DNA of 64,000 bases, taken from NCBI RefSeq assembly GCF_003937945.1, contig NZ_RSEC01000066.1:248001-312000 (forward strand), given 5' to 3'. This DNA is from Amycolatopsis eburnea. GTDB lineage: Bacteria; Actinomycetota; Actinomycetes; Mycobacteriales; Pseudonocardiaceae. The first letter of the stretch is position 1. Each line of letters opens with the position of its first letter. This document shows positions 33,547-43,000 of the stretch, piece after piece. Under the pieces are notes generated by a model. That model had not been told where the DNA came from. It searched no databases and saw only the letters and a list, made by a program, of their open reading frames with translations. The translations under genes were made by a program, and so were the position numbers.

Positions 33547-33804
33547 GTGTCCACAGTGGACCTCGACGCGCCGTACCGGCTCAACCCGCGCGAATCCTTC
33601 GAGGTGCTCGTGCACCGCTGCGAGCGCCGCGAGGGGTGCCTGCTCGGCACCCCCGATGTGGTCCGCTTCGTCCGGGCCCTGGCGATGCACGCCACGGCCC
33701 GCGACGCGCTCGACGCCGCCGAACTCGGCGAGACCACCCGCGCCCGGGTGGTGGCGGCGCTCGAACACCTCGCCGCCACCGGCGTCATCGTCGCCGACCC
33801 GTGA
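33547..33804 (+). CDS. Small MftB/PqqD-like protein (RRE fold)
   Basis: An 85-residue soluble protein. YRLNPRESFEVLVH at the start, a LLGTPDVVRFVRALAMH helix in the middle and an ALEHLAATGVIV C-terminal strand follow the pattern I recall for MftB, the PqqD-like peptide chaperone of mycofactocin biosynthesis. MftB presents the MftA precursor to the radical SAM enzyme. Here no MftA, MftC or other biosynthesis gene is adjacent; instead the gene follows an NDMA-dependent dehydrogenase by 6 bp. It may help load or dock the cofactor, but that is inference. GTG 33547 starts an STVD sequence; the match is by eye and needs a profile search. Confidence 0.55.
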   Translation: MSTVDLDAPYRLNPRESFEVLVHRCERREGCLLGTPDVVRFVRALAMHATARDALDAAELGETTRARVVAALEHLAATGVIVADP

Positions 33805-33808
33805 ACCA

Positions 33809-33843
33809 CGGTGGCCACCACGATCCCGACGTGGTGGCCACCG
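33809..33843. terminator. Bidirectional terminator hairpin
   Basis: CGGTGGCCACCAC (33809-33821) and its exact complement (33831-33843) form a 13-bp stem with a 9-nt loop between two convergent genes, 5 bp after one stop and 4 bp before the other. It can end transcription from both sides. Confidence 0.75.
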
Positions 33844-33846
33844 GCC

Positions 33847-35580
33847 TCACGGACGCGGGGCGTTGCGCAGGTTGGCCCGCGCCAGGTCGACCATCTTGCC
33901 GACGCCGCCGTTGAGCACCGTCTTCGTCGCGCCGAGGGCGAAGCCGCGCACCATCTCGCCGGTGATCCGCGGCGGGATCGACAGCGCGTTCGGGTCGGTG
34001 ACGACCTCGACGACGGCCGGGCCGGGGTGGGCGAACGCCTTCTCCAGCGCGCCGCGCACGTCGGCCGGGTCCTCGACGCGCTCGGCGAAGACACCGCACG
34101 CGGCGGCGATGGCCGCGAAGTTCACCGGCGGGTGGTCGGTGCCGAAGTCCGGGAGGCCGTCGACGAGCATCTCCAGCTTCACCATGCCGAGCGTCGCGTT
34201 GTTGAACACCACGACCTTCACCGGCACGTCGTAGGCCGGCAGCGTCAGCAGGTCGCCCATCAGCATGGCGAGCCCGCCGTCGCCCGAGAGCGACACGACC
34301 TGGCGGCCCGGCTGGGACAGCTGCGCGCCGATCGCGTGCGGCAGCGCGTTCGCCATGCTGCCGTGCCGGAACGAGCCGAGCACCCGGCGGCGGCCGTTGG
34401 GGGTCAGGTAGCGCGCGGCCCAGACGTTGCCCATACCGGTGTCGACGGTGAACACGGCGTCGTCGGCCGCGACCTCGTCGAGCACCGAAGCGACGTACTC
34501 CGGGTGGATCGGACGGCGCTGCTCGATCTTGCCCGTGTACGCGCCGACGACCTTCTCCAGCTTGCGCACGTGCTCGCGCAGCATCCGGTCGAGGAACGCC
34601 CGGTCGGTGCGCGGCCGCAGCAGCGGGAGCAGGGCACGCAGCGTCTCGCGCACGTCGCCGTGCACGGCCAGGTCCAGCGGCGTGCGGCGGCCGAGGCGGG
34701 AAGCGTCGTGGTCGACCTGGATCGTGCGCGCCTGCGGGAGGAACTTGTCGTACGGGAAGTCCGTGCCCAGCAACACGATCCGGTCGGCCTCGTGCATCGC
34801 GTCGTAGCAGGCGCCGTAGCCGAGCAGGCCGCTCATGCCGACGTCGAACGGGTTGTCGTACTGGATCCATTCCTTGCCGCCGAGCGAATGCCCGACCGGG
34901 GCGGCGAGCTTTTCCGCCAGTGCCATGACTTCTTCGTGCGCGCCGCGGACGCCCGCGCCCGCGAACAGCATCACCTTCTCCCCCGAGTTCAGCAGGTCGG
35001 CCAGCTCCCGCACGGTCTCCGAAGAAGGCACCGGCGGCGACGGCTCGACCAGGGGCAGCCGCTCGGTCAGCGGGCCGGTCGCCTTGCGGTCGGCGAGGTC
35101 GCCGGGGATGGTCAGCACCGCGACGCCGCCCTTGCCGACGGCCGCCTGGGTGGCGATGCGCAGCAGGCGCGGCAGCTGCGCCGGGTCCGCCACGACCTCG
35201 CTGAAGTGGCTGCACTCGGCGAAGAGGCGGTCCGGGTGGGTCTCCTGGAAGAACCCGGTGCCGATCTGGTTCGACGGGATGTGGGAGGCGATCGCGAGCA
35301 CCGGCGCGCCCGAGCGGTGCGCGTCGAACAGGCCGTTGATCAGGTGCAGGTTGCCCGGCCCGCAGCTGCCCGCGCACACCGCGAGCTTGCCGGTGACCTG
35401 CGCTTCGGCCGCCGCGGCGAAGGCGGCGGTCTCCTCGTGCCGGACGTGCACCCACTCGATGCCGTCGATCCGGCGCACGGCGTCGACGATCGGGTTCAGG
35501 CTGTCCCCGACGATCCCGTAGATGCGCTCGACGCCCGCGTCCCGCAACGTCCTGACCAGTTGTTCCGCCACCGTAGCCAT
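33847..35580 (-). CDS. poxB: Pyruvate oxidase / pyruvate:quinone oxidoreductase-type ThDP enzyme
   Basis: Thiamine-diphosphate and FAD enzyme of 577 residues, the usual PoxB length. The N-terminal domain has the catalytic Glu in VHVRHEETAAFAA near residue 50 and GSCGPGNLHLINGL near 72. The central FAD domain is around 190-340. The C-terminal ThDP-binding motif runs from GDGGLAMLMGDLLT (about 437) to the NNATLGMV metal end. PoxB converts pyruvate to acetate and CO2 at the membrane, passing electrons to quinone. The C-terminal GGVGKMVDLARANL helix may be the membrane-binding tail. It is divergent from a LysR gene with a 70-bp promoter region, so LysR control is likely. Confidence 0.85.
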   Translation of the reverse strand: MATVAEQLVRTLRDAGVERIYGIVGDSLNPIVDAVRRIDGIEWVHVRHEETAAFAAAAEAQVTGKLAVCAGSCGPGNLHLINGLFDAHRSGAPVLAIASHIPSNQIGTGFFQETHPDRLFAECSHFSEVVADPAQLPRLLRIATQAAVGKGGVAVLTIPGDLADRKATGPLTERLPLVEPSPPVPSSETVRELADLLNSGEKVMLFAGAGVRGAHEEVMALAEKLAAPVGHSLGGKEWIQYDNPFDVGMSGLLGYGACYDAMHEADRIVLLGTDFPYDKFLPQARTIQVDHDASRLGRRTPLDLAVHGDVRETLRALLPLLRPRTDRAFLDRMLREHVRKLEKVVGAYTGKIEQRRPIHPEYVASVLDEVAADDAVFTVDTGMGNVWAARYLTPNGRRRVLGSFRHGSMANALPHAIGAQLSQPGRQVVSLSGDGGLAMLMGDLLTLPAYDVPVKVVVFNNATLGMVKLEMLVDGLPDFGTDHPPVNFAAIAAACGVFAERVEDPADVRGALEKAFAHPGPAVVEVVTDPNALSIPPRITGEMVRGFALGATKTVLNGGVGKMVDLARANLRNAPRP

Positions 35581-35650
35581 ACCTCCAGCGTGCCTGCGCG
35601 CCGCTCATGCGTCCAATGCCTGATTGGCTGAATTTCCATACACTGGCGGC

Positions 35651-36532
35651 ATGGACGTCCAGACGCTGCGGCTCTTCCGCGAGGTCGCCGGCGGCGCGAC
35701 CGTCACGGAGACCGCGGCCGGAGCCCACCTCACCCAGCCCGCGCTGTCCCGCGCGCTGCGGCGGCTGGAGCACGAGGCCGGCGCCGAGCTGTTCCGCCGG
35801 TCCGGGCGGCTGCTGCGGCTGACCCCGGCCGGGCACGCCTTCAAGCGGCACGTCGACCTCGTGCTCGACCAGCTCGACCAGGGCCTGCGTGAAGTCGGCG
35901 AGATCGTCGCGCCGGGCACCGGGGTCGTGCCGCTGGCCTTCCTGCACACGTTCGGCACGTGGCTGGTGCCCGACGTGCTGCGGGGCTTCCTGCGCGAGCA
36001 CCCCGGCGCCCGCTTCGAGCTGCGGCAGCACGGCGAGGCCGGGCTGGAGGCCGAGCTGCTCGACGGCACCGCCGACCTCGTCCTCACCAGCGGCGACCCC
36101 GGGCACCCGCAGCTGCGCTGGGAGCGCCTGCTCGTCGAGCCGCTGCGGCTCGCGGTGCCGCCGCACCACCGGCTGGCGCGGCGCCGCCGGGTGCGCCTCG
36201 CCGACCTCGCGGCCGAGACGTTCATCCTCCTCCGCCCGGGTTACGCGCTGCGCGAAACGACCGAACGCCTGTGCGCCGAGGCCGGGTTCACCCCGCGGAT
36301 CGGGTTCGAAGGCGACGAGGTCGAGACGCTGCGCGGGCTCGTGACCGCCGGGCTCGGCGTGTCCGTGCTGCCGCTGCCGCACGCCGCGGAATTCCCGGCG
36401 CCGCACCTGGAACTGACCGATGTGGACGCCGCCCGCGACATCGGGCTCGCCTGGGCGAGTGGGCGGACTCTCCCGCCGTTGAGCGAAACCTTCCGGCGGT
36501 ACGTGCTCGACCGTCCACAAGGGACCATGTGA
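35651..36532 (+). CDS. LysR-family transcriptional regulator
   Basis: Regulator of 293 residues. The winged helix-turn-helix at residues 1-60 contains TETAAGAHLTQPALSRALRRLE and is followed by the linker helix and an effector domain with VVPLAFLHTFG, DLVLTSGDP and FEGDEVETLRGLVTAGLGVSVLP. The ATG at 35651 is chosen because the helix-turn-helix begins directly after it; an in-frame ATG 27 nt upstream lies in the likely promoter. It is divergent from poxB and probably controls it; the AT-richer stretch at about 35618-35645 would hold the promoters and operator. Confidence 0.87.
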   Translation: MDVQTLRLFREVAGGATVTETAAGAHLTQPALSRALRRLEHEAGAELFRRSGRLLRLTPAGHAFKRHVDLVLDQLDQGLREVGEIVAPGTGVVPLAFLHTFGTWLVPDVLRGFLREHPGARFELRQHGEAGLEAELLDGTADLVLTSGDPGHPQLRWERLLVEPLRLAVPPHHRLARRRRVRLADLAAETFILLRPGYALRETTERLCAEAGFTPRIGFEGDEVETLRGLVTAGLGVSVLPLPHAAEFPAPHLELTDVDAARDIGLAWASGRTLPPLSETFRRYVLDRPQGTM

Positions 36533-36583
36533 GAAGTCCCGTACGACCACGCGAAGTGACCGGTGGTGTGACAGGGTGGGGAC

Positions 36584-37678
36584 ATGGCCGCGCTGAGATC
36601 CTTCCTGACGTCCTGGACCTCCGTCACCCCCGTGCTCGGCGTTCTCGTGCTGGCGCTGGCCTGGGGCCGCGACCTCGGCCCGGTCTTCGTGGCGCTCGTC
36701 GCGATCGCGCTCGGCGCGACCGTGCTGGCCGCGGTGCACCACGCCGAAGTCGTCGCGCACCGCGTGGGAGAACCCTTCGGCTCGCTCGTGCTCGCGGTCG
36801 CGGTCACCGTCATCGAGGTCGCGCTGATCGTCACCATGATGGTCTCCGGCGGCCCGGACGCCGGCTCGCTGGCGCGGGACACCGTGTTCGCCGCGGTGAT
36901 GATCACGACCAACGGCATCGTCGGCATCTCCCTGCTCGTCGGCGCCCGCCGCTACGGCGTCACGCTGTTCAACCCCGAAGGCAGCGGCGCCGCGCTGGCC
37001 ACGGTCGCGACGCTGGCCACGCTGAGCCTGGTGCTGCCGACGTTCACGTCCAGCACGCCCGGCCCGGCGTTCTCCTCGGCGCAGCTGACCTTCGCCGCCG
37101 TCGCCTCGCTGGCGCTGTACGGCACGTTCGTGCTGACGCAGACCGTGCGCCACCGGGACTTCTTCCTCCCGGTGGCGGCCGACGGCGAGGTCAAGGAGGA
37201 CGACCACGCCGAACCGCCGACGAACCGGGCGGCGCTGGGCAGCCTCGCGCTCCTGCTGGTGGCCCTGGTGGCGGTCGTCGGCCTGGCGAAGGTCGAGTCC
37301 CCGGCGATCGAGGCGGGCGTCCGCGCGGCCGGCTTCCCGCAGTCGTTCGTCGGCGTGGTGATCGCGCTGCTGGTGCTGCTGCCGGAGACCCTGGCGGCGA
37401 CGCGCGCGGCCCAGCGTGACCGGATGCAGATCAGCCTCAACCTCGCGTACGGGTCGGCGATCGCGAGCATCGGCCTGACGATCCCGGCGATCGCGCTGGC
37501 GTCGGTCTGGCTGCCGGGCGAGCTGCTGCTCGGCCTCGGCTCGACGCAGATCGTGCTGCTGGCCCTGACGGTGGTGGTCAGCGTCCTGACGGTGGTCCCG
37601 GGCCGCGCGACCCGCCTCCAGGGCGGCGTCCACCTGGTCCTGCTGGCCGGCTTCCTGGTGCTGGCCGTCAACCCCTGA
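36584..37678 (+). CDS. Calcium/cation:proton antiporter (CaCA/ChaA type)
   Basis: Integral membrane protein of 364 residues with about eleven hydrophobic helices arranged as two related halves. The alpha repeats carry the ion-binding Glu residues in VAVTVIEVALIVTMM (near residue 75) and VVIALLVLLPETLAATRAAQ (near 272). An acidic loop between the halves, near residue 190 (DGEVKEDDHAEPP), is cytoplasmic. It would export calcium or sodium/potassium in exchange for protons. ATG 36584 with a GGTGGGG site. It follows the LysR gene on the same strand with a 51-bp gap and is convergent with the PP2C gene. Confidence 0.83.
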   Translation: MAALRSFLTSWTSVTPVLGVLVLALAWGRDLGPVFVALVAIALGATVLAAVHHAEVVAHRVGEPFGSLVLAVAVTVIEVALIVTMMVSGGPDAGSLARDTVFAAVMITTNGIVGISLLVGARRYGVTLFNPEGSGAALATVATLATLSLVLPTFTSSTPGPAFSSAQLTFAAVASLALYGTFVLTQTVRHRDFFLPVAADGEVKEDDHAEPPTNRAALGSLALLLVALVAVVGLAKVESPAIEAGVRAAGFPQSFVGVVIALLVLLPETLAATRAAQRDRMQISLNLAYGSAIASIGLTIPAIALASVWLPGELLLGLGSTQIVLLALTVVVSVLTVVPGRATRLQGGVHLVLLAGFLVLAVNP

Positions 37679-37684
37679 CGCACT

Positions 37685-40054
37685 TCAGGAGCTGGGCCGG
37701 ACCTCGATCCCCACCACGCAGGTGTCGTCGTCGGTGTCCGCCGTGCTGTACGTCAGCAGCGTGTCCAGCTGGTGCTCCAGCCCGCCCTCGTGGCGCTCCA
37801 CCAGTGTCACCAGCCTCGACACCGTTTCCTGCACCGGGCGGTCGCGCCGCTCGATCAGGCCGTCGGTGTAGATCAGCAGGATGTCGCCCTCGGCGAGGCG
37901 GAGCTCCTCCTCCGAGTACGTCACGTCGCGGACCGCGCCCAGCAGCGAGCCGCGGATCAGGGGCAGCGTCGTCACCTCGCCGCCGCGGTGGCGGACGATC
38001 GGGGGCAGGTGCCCGGCCCGGGCCCAGCGCAGCAGCCGCGTCGCCGGGTCGTAGACGGCAGCGACCGCGGTCGCCGTCACGTGGTCGGTGAGGTGGTAGG
38101 CCACCAGGTTCAGCCACGTCAGCAGCTGGGCGGGCCCGGCGCCGGTCGCCGCGAGGCCGCGCAGGGCGTTGCGGAGGCTGACCATGCCGGTCGCCGCGTC
38201 GATGCCGTGCCCGGCCACGTCGCCGACGCACAGCAGCACCTCGCCCGTCGGCAGCGCGACCGCGTCGTACCAGTCGCCGCCGACCAGGTGCTCCTTCTCC
38301 GCCGGCCGGTAACGCACGGCGGCGCGCAGGCCCGGCATGTCGATCGGGCCCTTGGCCGGCGGCATGATCGCGTGCTGCAGCTGCAGGGCGAGCCGGTTGC
38401 GCTCGATCGCCTGCTGCTCGGTCTCCGCGAGCTTGTCCCGCGTCGCCGCCAGCGCCACCTCGGTCCAGTGCTGGGCCGAGACGTCCTGGTAGGCGCCGCG
38501 GACCGCGAGCAGCTCGCCGCGGGCGTCGGCGACCGGCTCCGCGACCACCCGGATGTGCCGGGCGACGCCGTCGGAGCGCTGCAGCCGGAACGCCGTCGAC
38601 GACGGGCGCTGGTGGTGCAGCACCGCGCGCAGGAACCGGCCGATCGACGGCGCGTCGTCGGGGTGCGCGTGCGTGGCCAGGTCGTGCAGCGACAGCGGCG
38701 TCGCGTTCGGCGGCAGGCCGTACAGCGCGAACAGCTCGGTGTTCCAGGTGATCGCCCCGGTGACGACGTTCTCCTCGAACCCGCCGATCCGGCCGAGCCG
38801 CTGGGCGTGCTGCAGCAGCACGGCGAGCTTCGCCGCGTCGTCCTGGACGCGCAGGATCAGCAGCACGTTGCCGGCGAAGCGCGTGACGCTGACGTCGGTG
38901 AGCACGGTCAGCGGGACCTGGTCGACCAGGGTGGTGACGGCCATGCTGTCGGCGCGGAACGGCTCCCCGGTGGCGTAGACCCGCTGGATCTTGTCGAGCA
39001 GGCCGCTCTCCTGGGCCGCCAGCGGGTACGTCTCCAGCATGCGGGTGCCGACGATCCGGCTGCGCGGCCGCCCGCCGGGGTCGGCGAACCGGACGTTGGC
39101 GTGGTGGATGCGGAAGTCGGTCAGCCGGCCGCCGTCGACGCACGGCGACAGCAGCACGGCCGGGTCGTGCAGGCCGTCGACGAAGTCCACCAGCTCGCCG
39201 AGGAAGTCCCCGGAGCCGGCGAGCACCGGGGCGACCACGCCGTCCCACGTGTCGAGCGTGTGCGCGCACAGTTCGGCCAGCGCCTCCAGCTGACGGCGCT
39301 GCCGCCCGGGCTCGGCGGGCAGCGGGTCCGGCCAGCACATCTCGACGACGCCGACGATCCGGCCGCCGGTGCCGGTGGGCACCGCGACCCGGCCGCCGCC
39401 GGCCAGGGTGTGCTGGCCCAGTGACGGCAGCCCGGCGCCGGACAGCGTCGGGTACCAGACGGTGTCGCGCTCGAGCAGCGCGCTGCGGGCGGGCGTCGCC
39501 ACGCCGGGCGGGACGTACCGCCAGCGCGCCGCCTCCTCGGCGGAGAACCCGGCCGACCCGGCCAGTGTCAGCGACCCGTCGGGCCCGGCGAGCCACACCG
39601 CGACGGCGGTCGCGCCGAGCGGGCGCAGCGCGTGCTCCAAAATGGACTCCGCGACGCGCTGGGTGTCCCCCGCCGCGAGCACCCCGCTCTCCGCGGTGCG
39701 CAGCCGCACCGCGACGGAGTCCTCGCCGTCGGCGCGGGCCAGGAACTCCTGCGCCACTTCGGTGATCCGGTCCTCGGCCGCTTCGCCGACGACGTCCGCG
39801 GCGAACTCCAGCGGCGTCAGCCCGGCCCGCCCGGCGAGGCTTTCCAGCTGCCGGGCGGCGTCGGCGGGCGTGCAGTGCAGGCGTTCCATCAGCACGCCCT
39901 TGGCGAGCTCGATCAGCGCGCGGCCGTCGGCGACGGCGTGCGCGTGGTCGACCTCGCCCCGCAGCCGGGCGACGGTGTCGGCGAGCCGGGCCAGGTTGGC
40001 GGACACCTCGGCCGGCGGCGACGGCACCGGGAGCGTCTCCTCTTCGGCGGTCAC
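37685..40054 (-). CDS. PP2C (SpoIIE-type) phosphatase with ANTAR, GAF and PAS domains
   Basis: Soluble signalling protein of 789 residues. An ANTAR-like helical domain lies at the N-terminus (about 20-95; ALIELAKGVLMERLHCTPADA). A GAF domain follows (about 115-275), then PAS domains (about 285-530) and a coiled segment. The C-terminal PP2C domain (about 560-785) has VGGDWYDAVALP, GDVAGHGIDAATGM and YTDGLIERRD. Such phosphatases act on anti-sigma-factor antagonists. GTG 40052-40054 starts 4 bp after the stop of the poly-HAMP kinase gene, so the two form an operon. The pairing recalls the Streptomyces OsaA (HAMP hybrid kinase) and OsaC (multidomain PP2C) proteins of osmotic stress response. Confidence 0.82.
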   Translation of the reverse strand: MTAEEETLPVPSPPAEVSANLARLADTVARLRGEVDHAHAVADGRALIELAKGVLMERLHCTPADAARQLESLAGRAGLTPLEFAADVVGEAAEDRITEVAQEFLARADGEDSVAVRLRTAESGVLAAGDTQRVAESILEHALRPLGATAVAVWLAGPDGSLTLAGSAGFSAEEAARWRYVPPGVATPARSALLERDTVWYPTLSGAGLPSLGQHTLAGGGRVAVPTGTGGRIVGVVEMCWPDPLPAEPGRQRRQLEALAELCAHTLDTWDGVVAPVLAGSGDFLGELVDFVDGLHDPAVLLSPCVDGGRLTDFRIHHANVRFADPGGRPRSRIVGTRMLETYPLAAQESGLLDKIQRVYATGEPFRADSMAVTTLVDQVPLTVLTDVSVTRFAGNVLLILRVQDDAAKLAVLLQHAQRLGRIGGFEENVVTGAITWNTELFALYGLPPNATPLSLHDLATHAHPDDAPSIGRFLRAVLHHQRPSSTAFRLQRSDGVARHIRVVAEPVADARGELLAVRGAYQDVSAQHWTEVALAATRDKLAETEQQAIERNRLALQLQHAIMPPAKGPIDMPGLRAAVRYRPAEKEHLVGGDWYDAVALPTGEVLLCVGDVAGHGIDAATGMVSLRNALRGLAATGAGPAQLLTWLNLVAYHLTDHVTATAVAAVYDPATRLLRWARAGHLPPIVRHRGGEVTTLPLIRGSLLGAVRDVTYSEEELRLAEGDILLIYTDGLIERRDRPVQETVSRLVTLVERHEGGLEHQLDTLLTYSTADTDDDTCVVGIEVRPSS

Positions 40055-40058
40055 CCGA

Positions 40059-43000
40059 TCACGCCGTCACGTGCCGCTTGATGCGGGCGATCAGGTCGTC
40101 CGCGTCGACCGGCTTGGTCACGTAGTCGGTCGCGCCGGAGGCGAGGCTCTTCTCGCGGTCGCCCGGCATCGCCTTCGCTGTCACCGCGACGATCGGGATG
40201 CCGGCGTGCTCGGGCATCGCGCGGATCTTCGCCGTCGCGGTGTAGCCGTCCATCTCCGGCATCATCACGTCCATCAGGATCAGGTCGATGCCGGGGTGCG
40301 CGGCGACCGTCTCGACGCCCTTGCGGCCGTCCTCGGCGTGCAGCACCTGCATCCCGTGCAGCTCCAGGATCCCGGTCAGCGCGTAGACGTTGCGCGGGTC
40401 GTCGTCGACGATCAGCACCGTGCGCCCGGACAGGGTGGTGTCGACGTCGGCCGCCCGCACCGGCGCGGCCGGCTCGTCCGGGCGGACCAGCGGCAGCACC
40501 GCGCCCGGCTCTTCGGCCGACAGGTGCAGCGCGATCCGCTCGCGCAGCTCGTCCAGCCCGGACAGCACTTCCAGCGACTGCACGTTCGCGCGGGACTGCA
40601 CCAGCTGCTCCAGCTCGGTGTCGAGGCGGCGGCTGTTGTGCGCGAGCACCGGCACCAGCCGCAGCGCGCTGTCGCCCTGCATCGCGTCGAGGAACCCGAA
40701 CGCCGCCCGGTCCGGCAGGTCCAGGTCGAGCACCACGCAGTGGTAGGCGTCGGTGGCGAGCGCGGCCGCCGCCTCCTGGGTGCCGACCGCCGTCACGACT
40801 TCGACGTCGGCGGGTGAGAGGCCGATGTCCCGGCTGTCGGCGAGGTCCGCGGCCGCGCTTTCGGCGACCAGCGTCAGCAGCCCGTGCTGGCGCTCCTCCA
40901 CGACCAGCAGCCGCCGGTACGCCCGCGGCGCGGACGGCGTGAGCGCGACGCTCGGAACCACCGTGGTGCCGGGCTGCTCCCCGGCGGGCAGCGTCGAGAA
41001 GTCCGGGCGCGCGACCGGCAGCGAGAAGGTGAACGTGCTGCCCTCGCCCAGGGTGCTGTCGGCGGTGATGAACCCGCCGAGCAGCTGGGCGATCTCGCGG
41101 CTGATCGACAGCCCGAGCCCGGTGCCGCCGTACTTGCGGCTGGTGGTGCCGTCGGCCTGCTGGAACGCGCCGAAGATCGATTCGAGCTGGTGCTCGGCGA
41201 TTCCGATGCCGGTGTCGGTGACGCGGAAGGCGACGGCGGGCCCGTGCACGCGCAGCGGGCGCGGCAGGGTTTCGGCGTCCACCGGCTCGATGTGCAGCTC
41301 GATCCCGCCGACCTCGGTGAACTTGACCGCGTTGGACAGCAGGTTGCGCAGCACCTGCCGCAGCCGCGAGTCGTCGGTGAGCAGCTCGGCGGGCGAGCCG
41401 GGGGCGATCGTGATCCGGAAGTCGAGGTTGCGCTGGGAGGTCATCGGCCGGAACGTCGCCTCGACGTAGTCCAGCAGGCCGCGCAGCGACACCTGCTCCG
41501 GCGTGACGTCCATCTTCCCGGCCTCGACCTTGGACAGGTCGAGGATGTCGTTGATCAGCTGCAGCAGGTCCGACCCCGCGGAGTGGATGATCCCGGCGTA
41601 CTCGACCTGCTTGGCGGTGAGGTTGCGGGTGGGGTTCTGCGCGAGCAGCTGGGCGAGGATCAGCAGGCTGTTGAGCGGGGTGCGCAGCTCGTGGCTCATG
41701 TTGGCCAGGAACTCCGACTTGTACTTCGACGCCAGCGTCAGCTGCTGGGCGCGGGCCTCCAGCTCCTGCCGGGCCTGCTCGATCTCCAGGTTCTTCGTCT
41801 CGATGTCGCGGTTCTGCGTGACCAGCAGCGCCGCCTTCTCCTCCAGCTCGGCGTTGGACGACTGGAGCTCTTCCTGCCGCGCCTGCAGTTCTTCCGAACG
41901 GGCCTGCAGCTCGGCGGTGAGCCGCTGGGACTCGCCGAGCAGCTCGTCGGTGCGGGCGTTGGCGACGATGCTGTTGACGTTGACGCCGATCTGCTCCATC
42001 AGCAGTTCGAGGAACGCCCGGTGCACGTCCGTGAAGCCGTGCACCGAGGCCAGTTCGAGCACGCCGAGCACCTGGTCCTCGACGACGATCGGCAGCACGA
42101 TCAGGCTGGCGGGCACGGTGCTGCCGAGGCCGGAGGAGATGGTCGCGTAGCCGGGCGGGACGTCGTCGACCGCGATCGGGCGGCGGCTGCGGGCGGCCTG
42201 CCCCACCAGCGACTGGCCGATCCGGAACCGCACCACCGGGCCGTCGCCGTCGGGATGGCCGTACGCGCCGACCAGCCGCAGCTCCGGCACCTCCGCGGTG
42301 TCGTCGGCCAGGTAGAACGCGCCGTACTGGGCGTTGACCAGCGGGACCAGCTCGTCCATCACCGCGGCGGCGACGACGGCGAGGTCGCGTCGGCCCTGCA
42401 TCAGCCCGGTGATGGTGGCCAGGTTGGACTTGAGCCAGTCCTGCTCCTGGTTCGCCCGCGTCGTCTCGCGCAGCGACTCCACCATCGAGTTGATGTTGTC
42501 CTTCAGCTCGGCGACCTCGCCGGAGGCGTCGACGGTGATCGAGCGGGTCAGGTCGCCCTCGGCGACGGCGCTGGTCACTTCGGCGATCGCGCGGACCTGC
42601 CGGGTGAGGTTCCCGGCCAGCTCGTTGACGTTCTCGGTCAGCCGCTTCCAGGTGCCGGACACGCCTTCGACCTCGGCCTGGCCGCCGAGGCGGCCCTCGC
42701 TGCCGACCTCGCGCGCCACGCGGGTGACCTCCGCCGCGAATGCCGAGAGCTGGTCGACCATCGTGTTGATCGTGGTCTTGAGTTCCAGGATCTCGCCGCG
42801 GGCGTCGACGTCGATCTTGCGGGTCAGGTCGCCCTGCGCGACGGCGGTGGTCACCTGGGCGATGTTGCGGACCTGCCCGGTGAGGTTGTTCGCCATCGAG
42901 TTGACGTTGTCGGTCAGGTCCTTCCAGGTGCCGGCCACGTTCGGCACGCGCGCCTGGCCGCCGAGCATCCCCTCGGTGCCGACCTCGCGGGCGACGCGGG

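Noticed and set aside
32200..33768. A 522-codon minus-strand frame opposite the zinc dehydrogenase
   Set aside because: No motif; a shadow of the well-supported dehydrogenase, whose zinc-binding cysteines are in the plus frame.
25184..33846. Search for an MftA precursor (C-terminal Gly-Val-Tyr or similar) near the MftB-like gene
   Set aside because: No short frame ending in the MftA core was recognised in the intergenic stretches of the island.
33785..37633. A 1282-codon open frame on the minus strand
   Set aside because: It is antisense to or out of frame with poxB, the LysR gene and the antiporter, is full of Arg/Gly/Ala low-complexity sequence, and has no family motif. It is a product of high GC.
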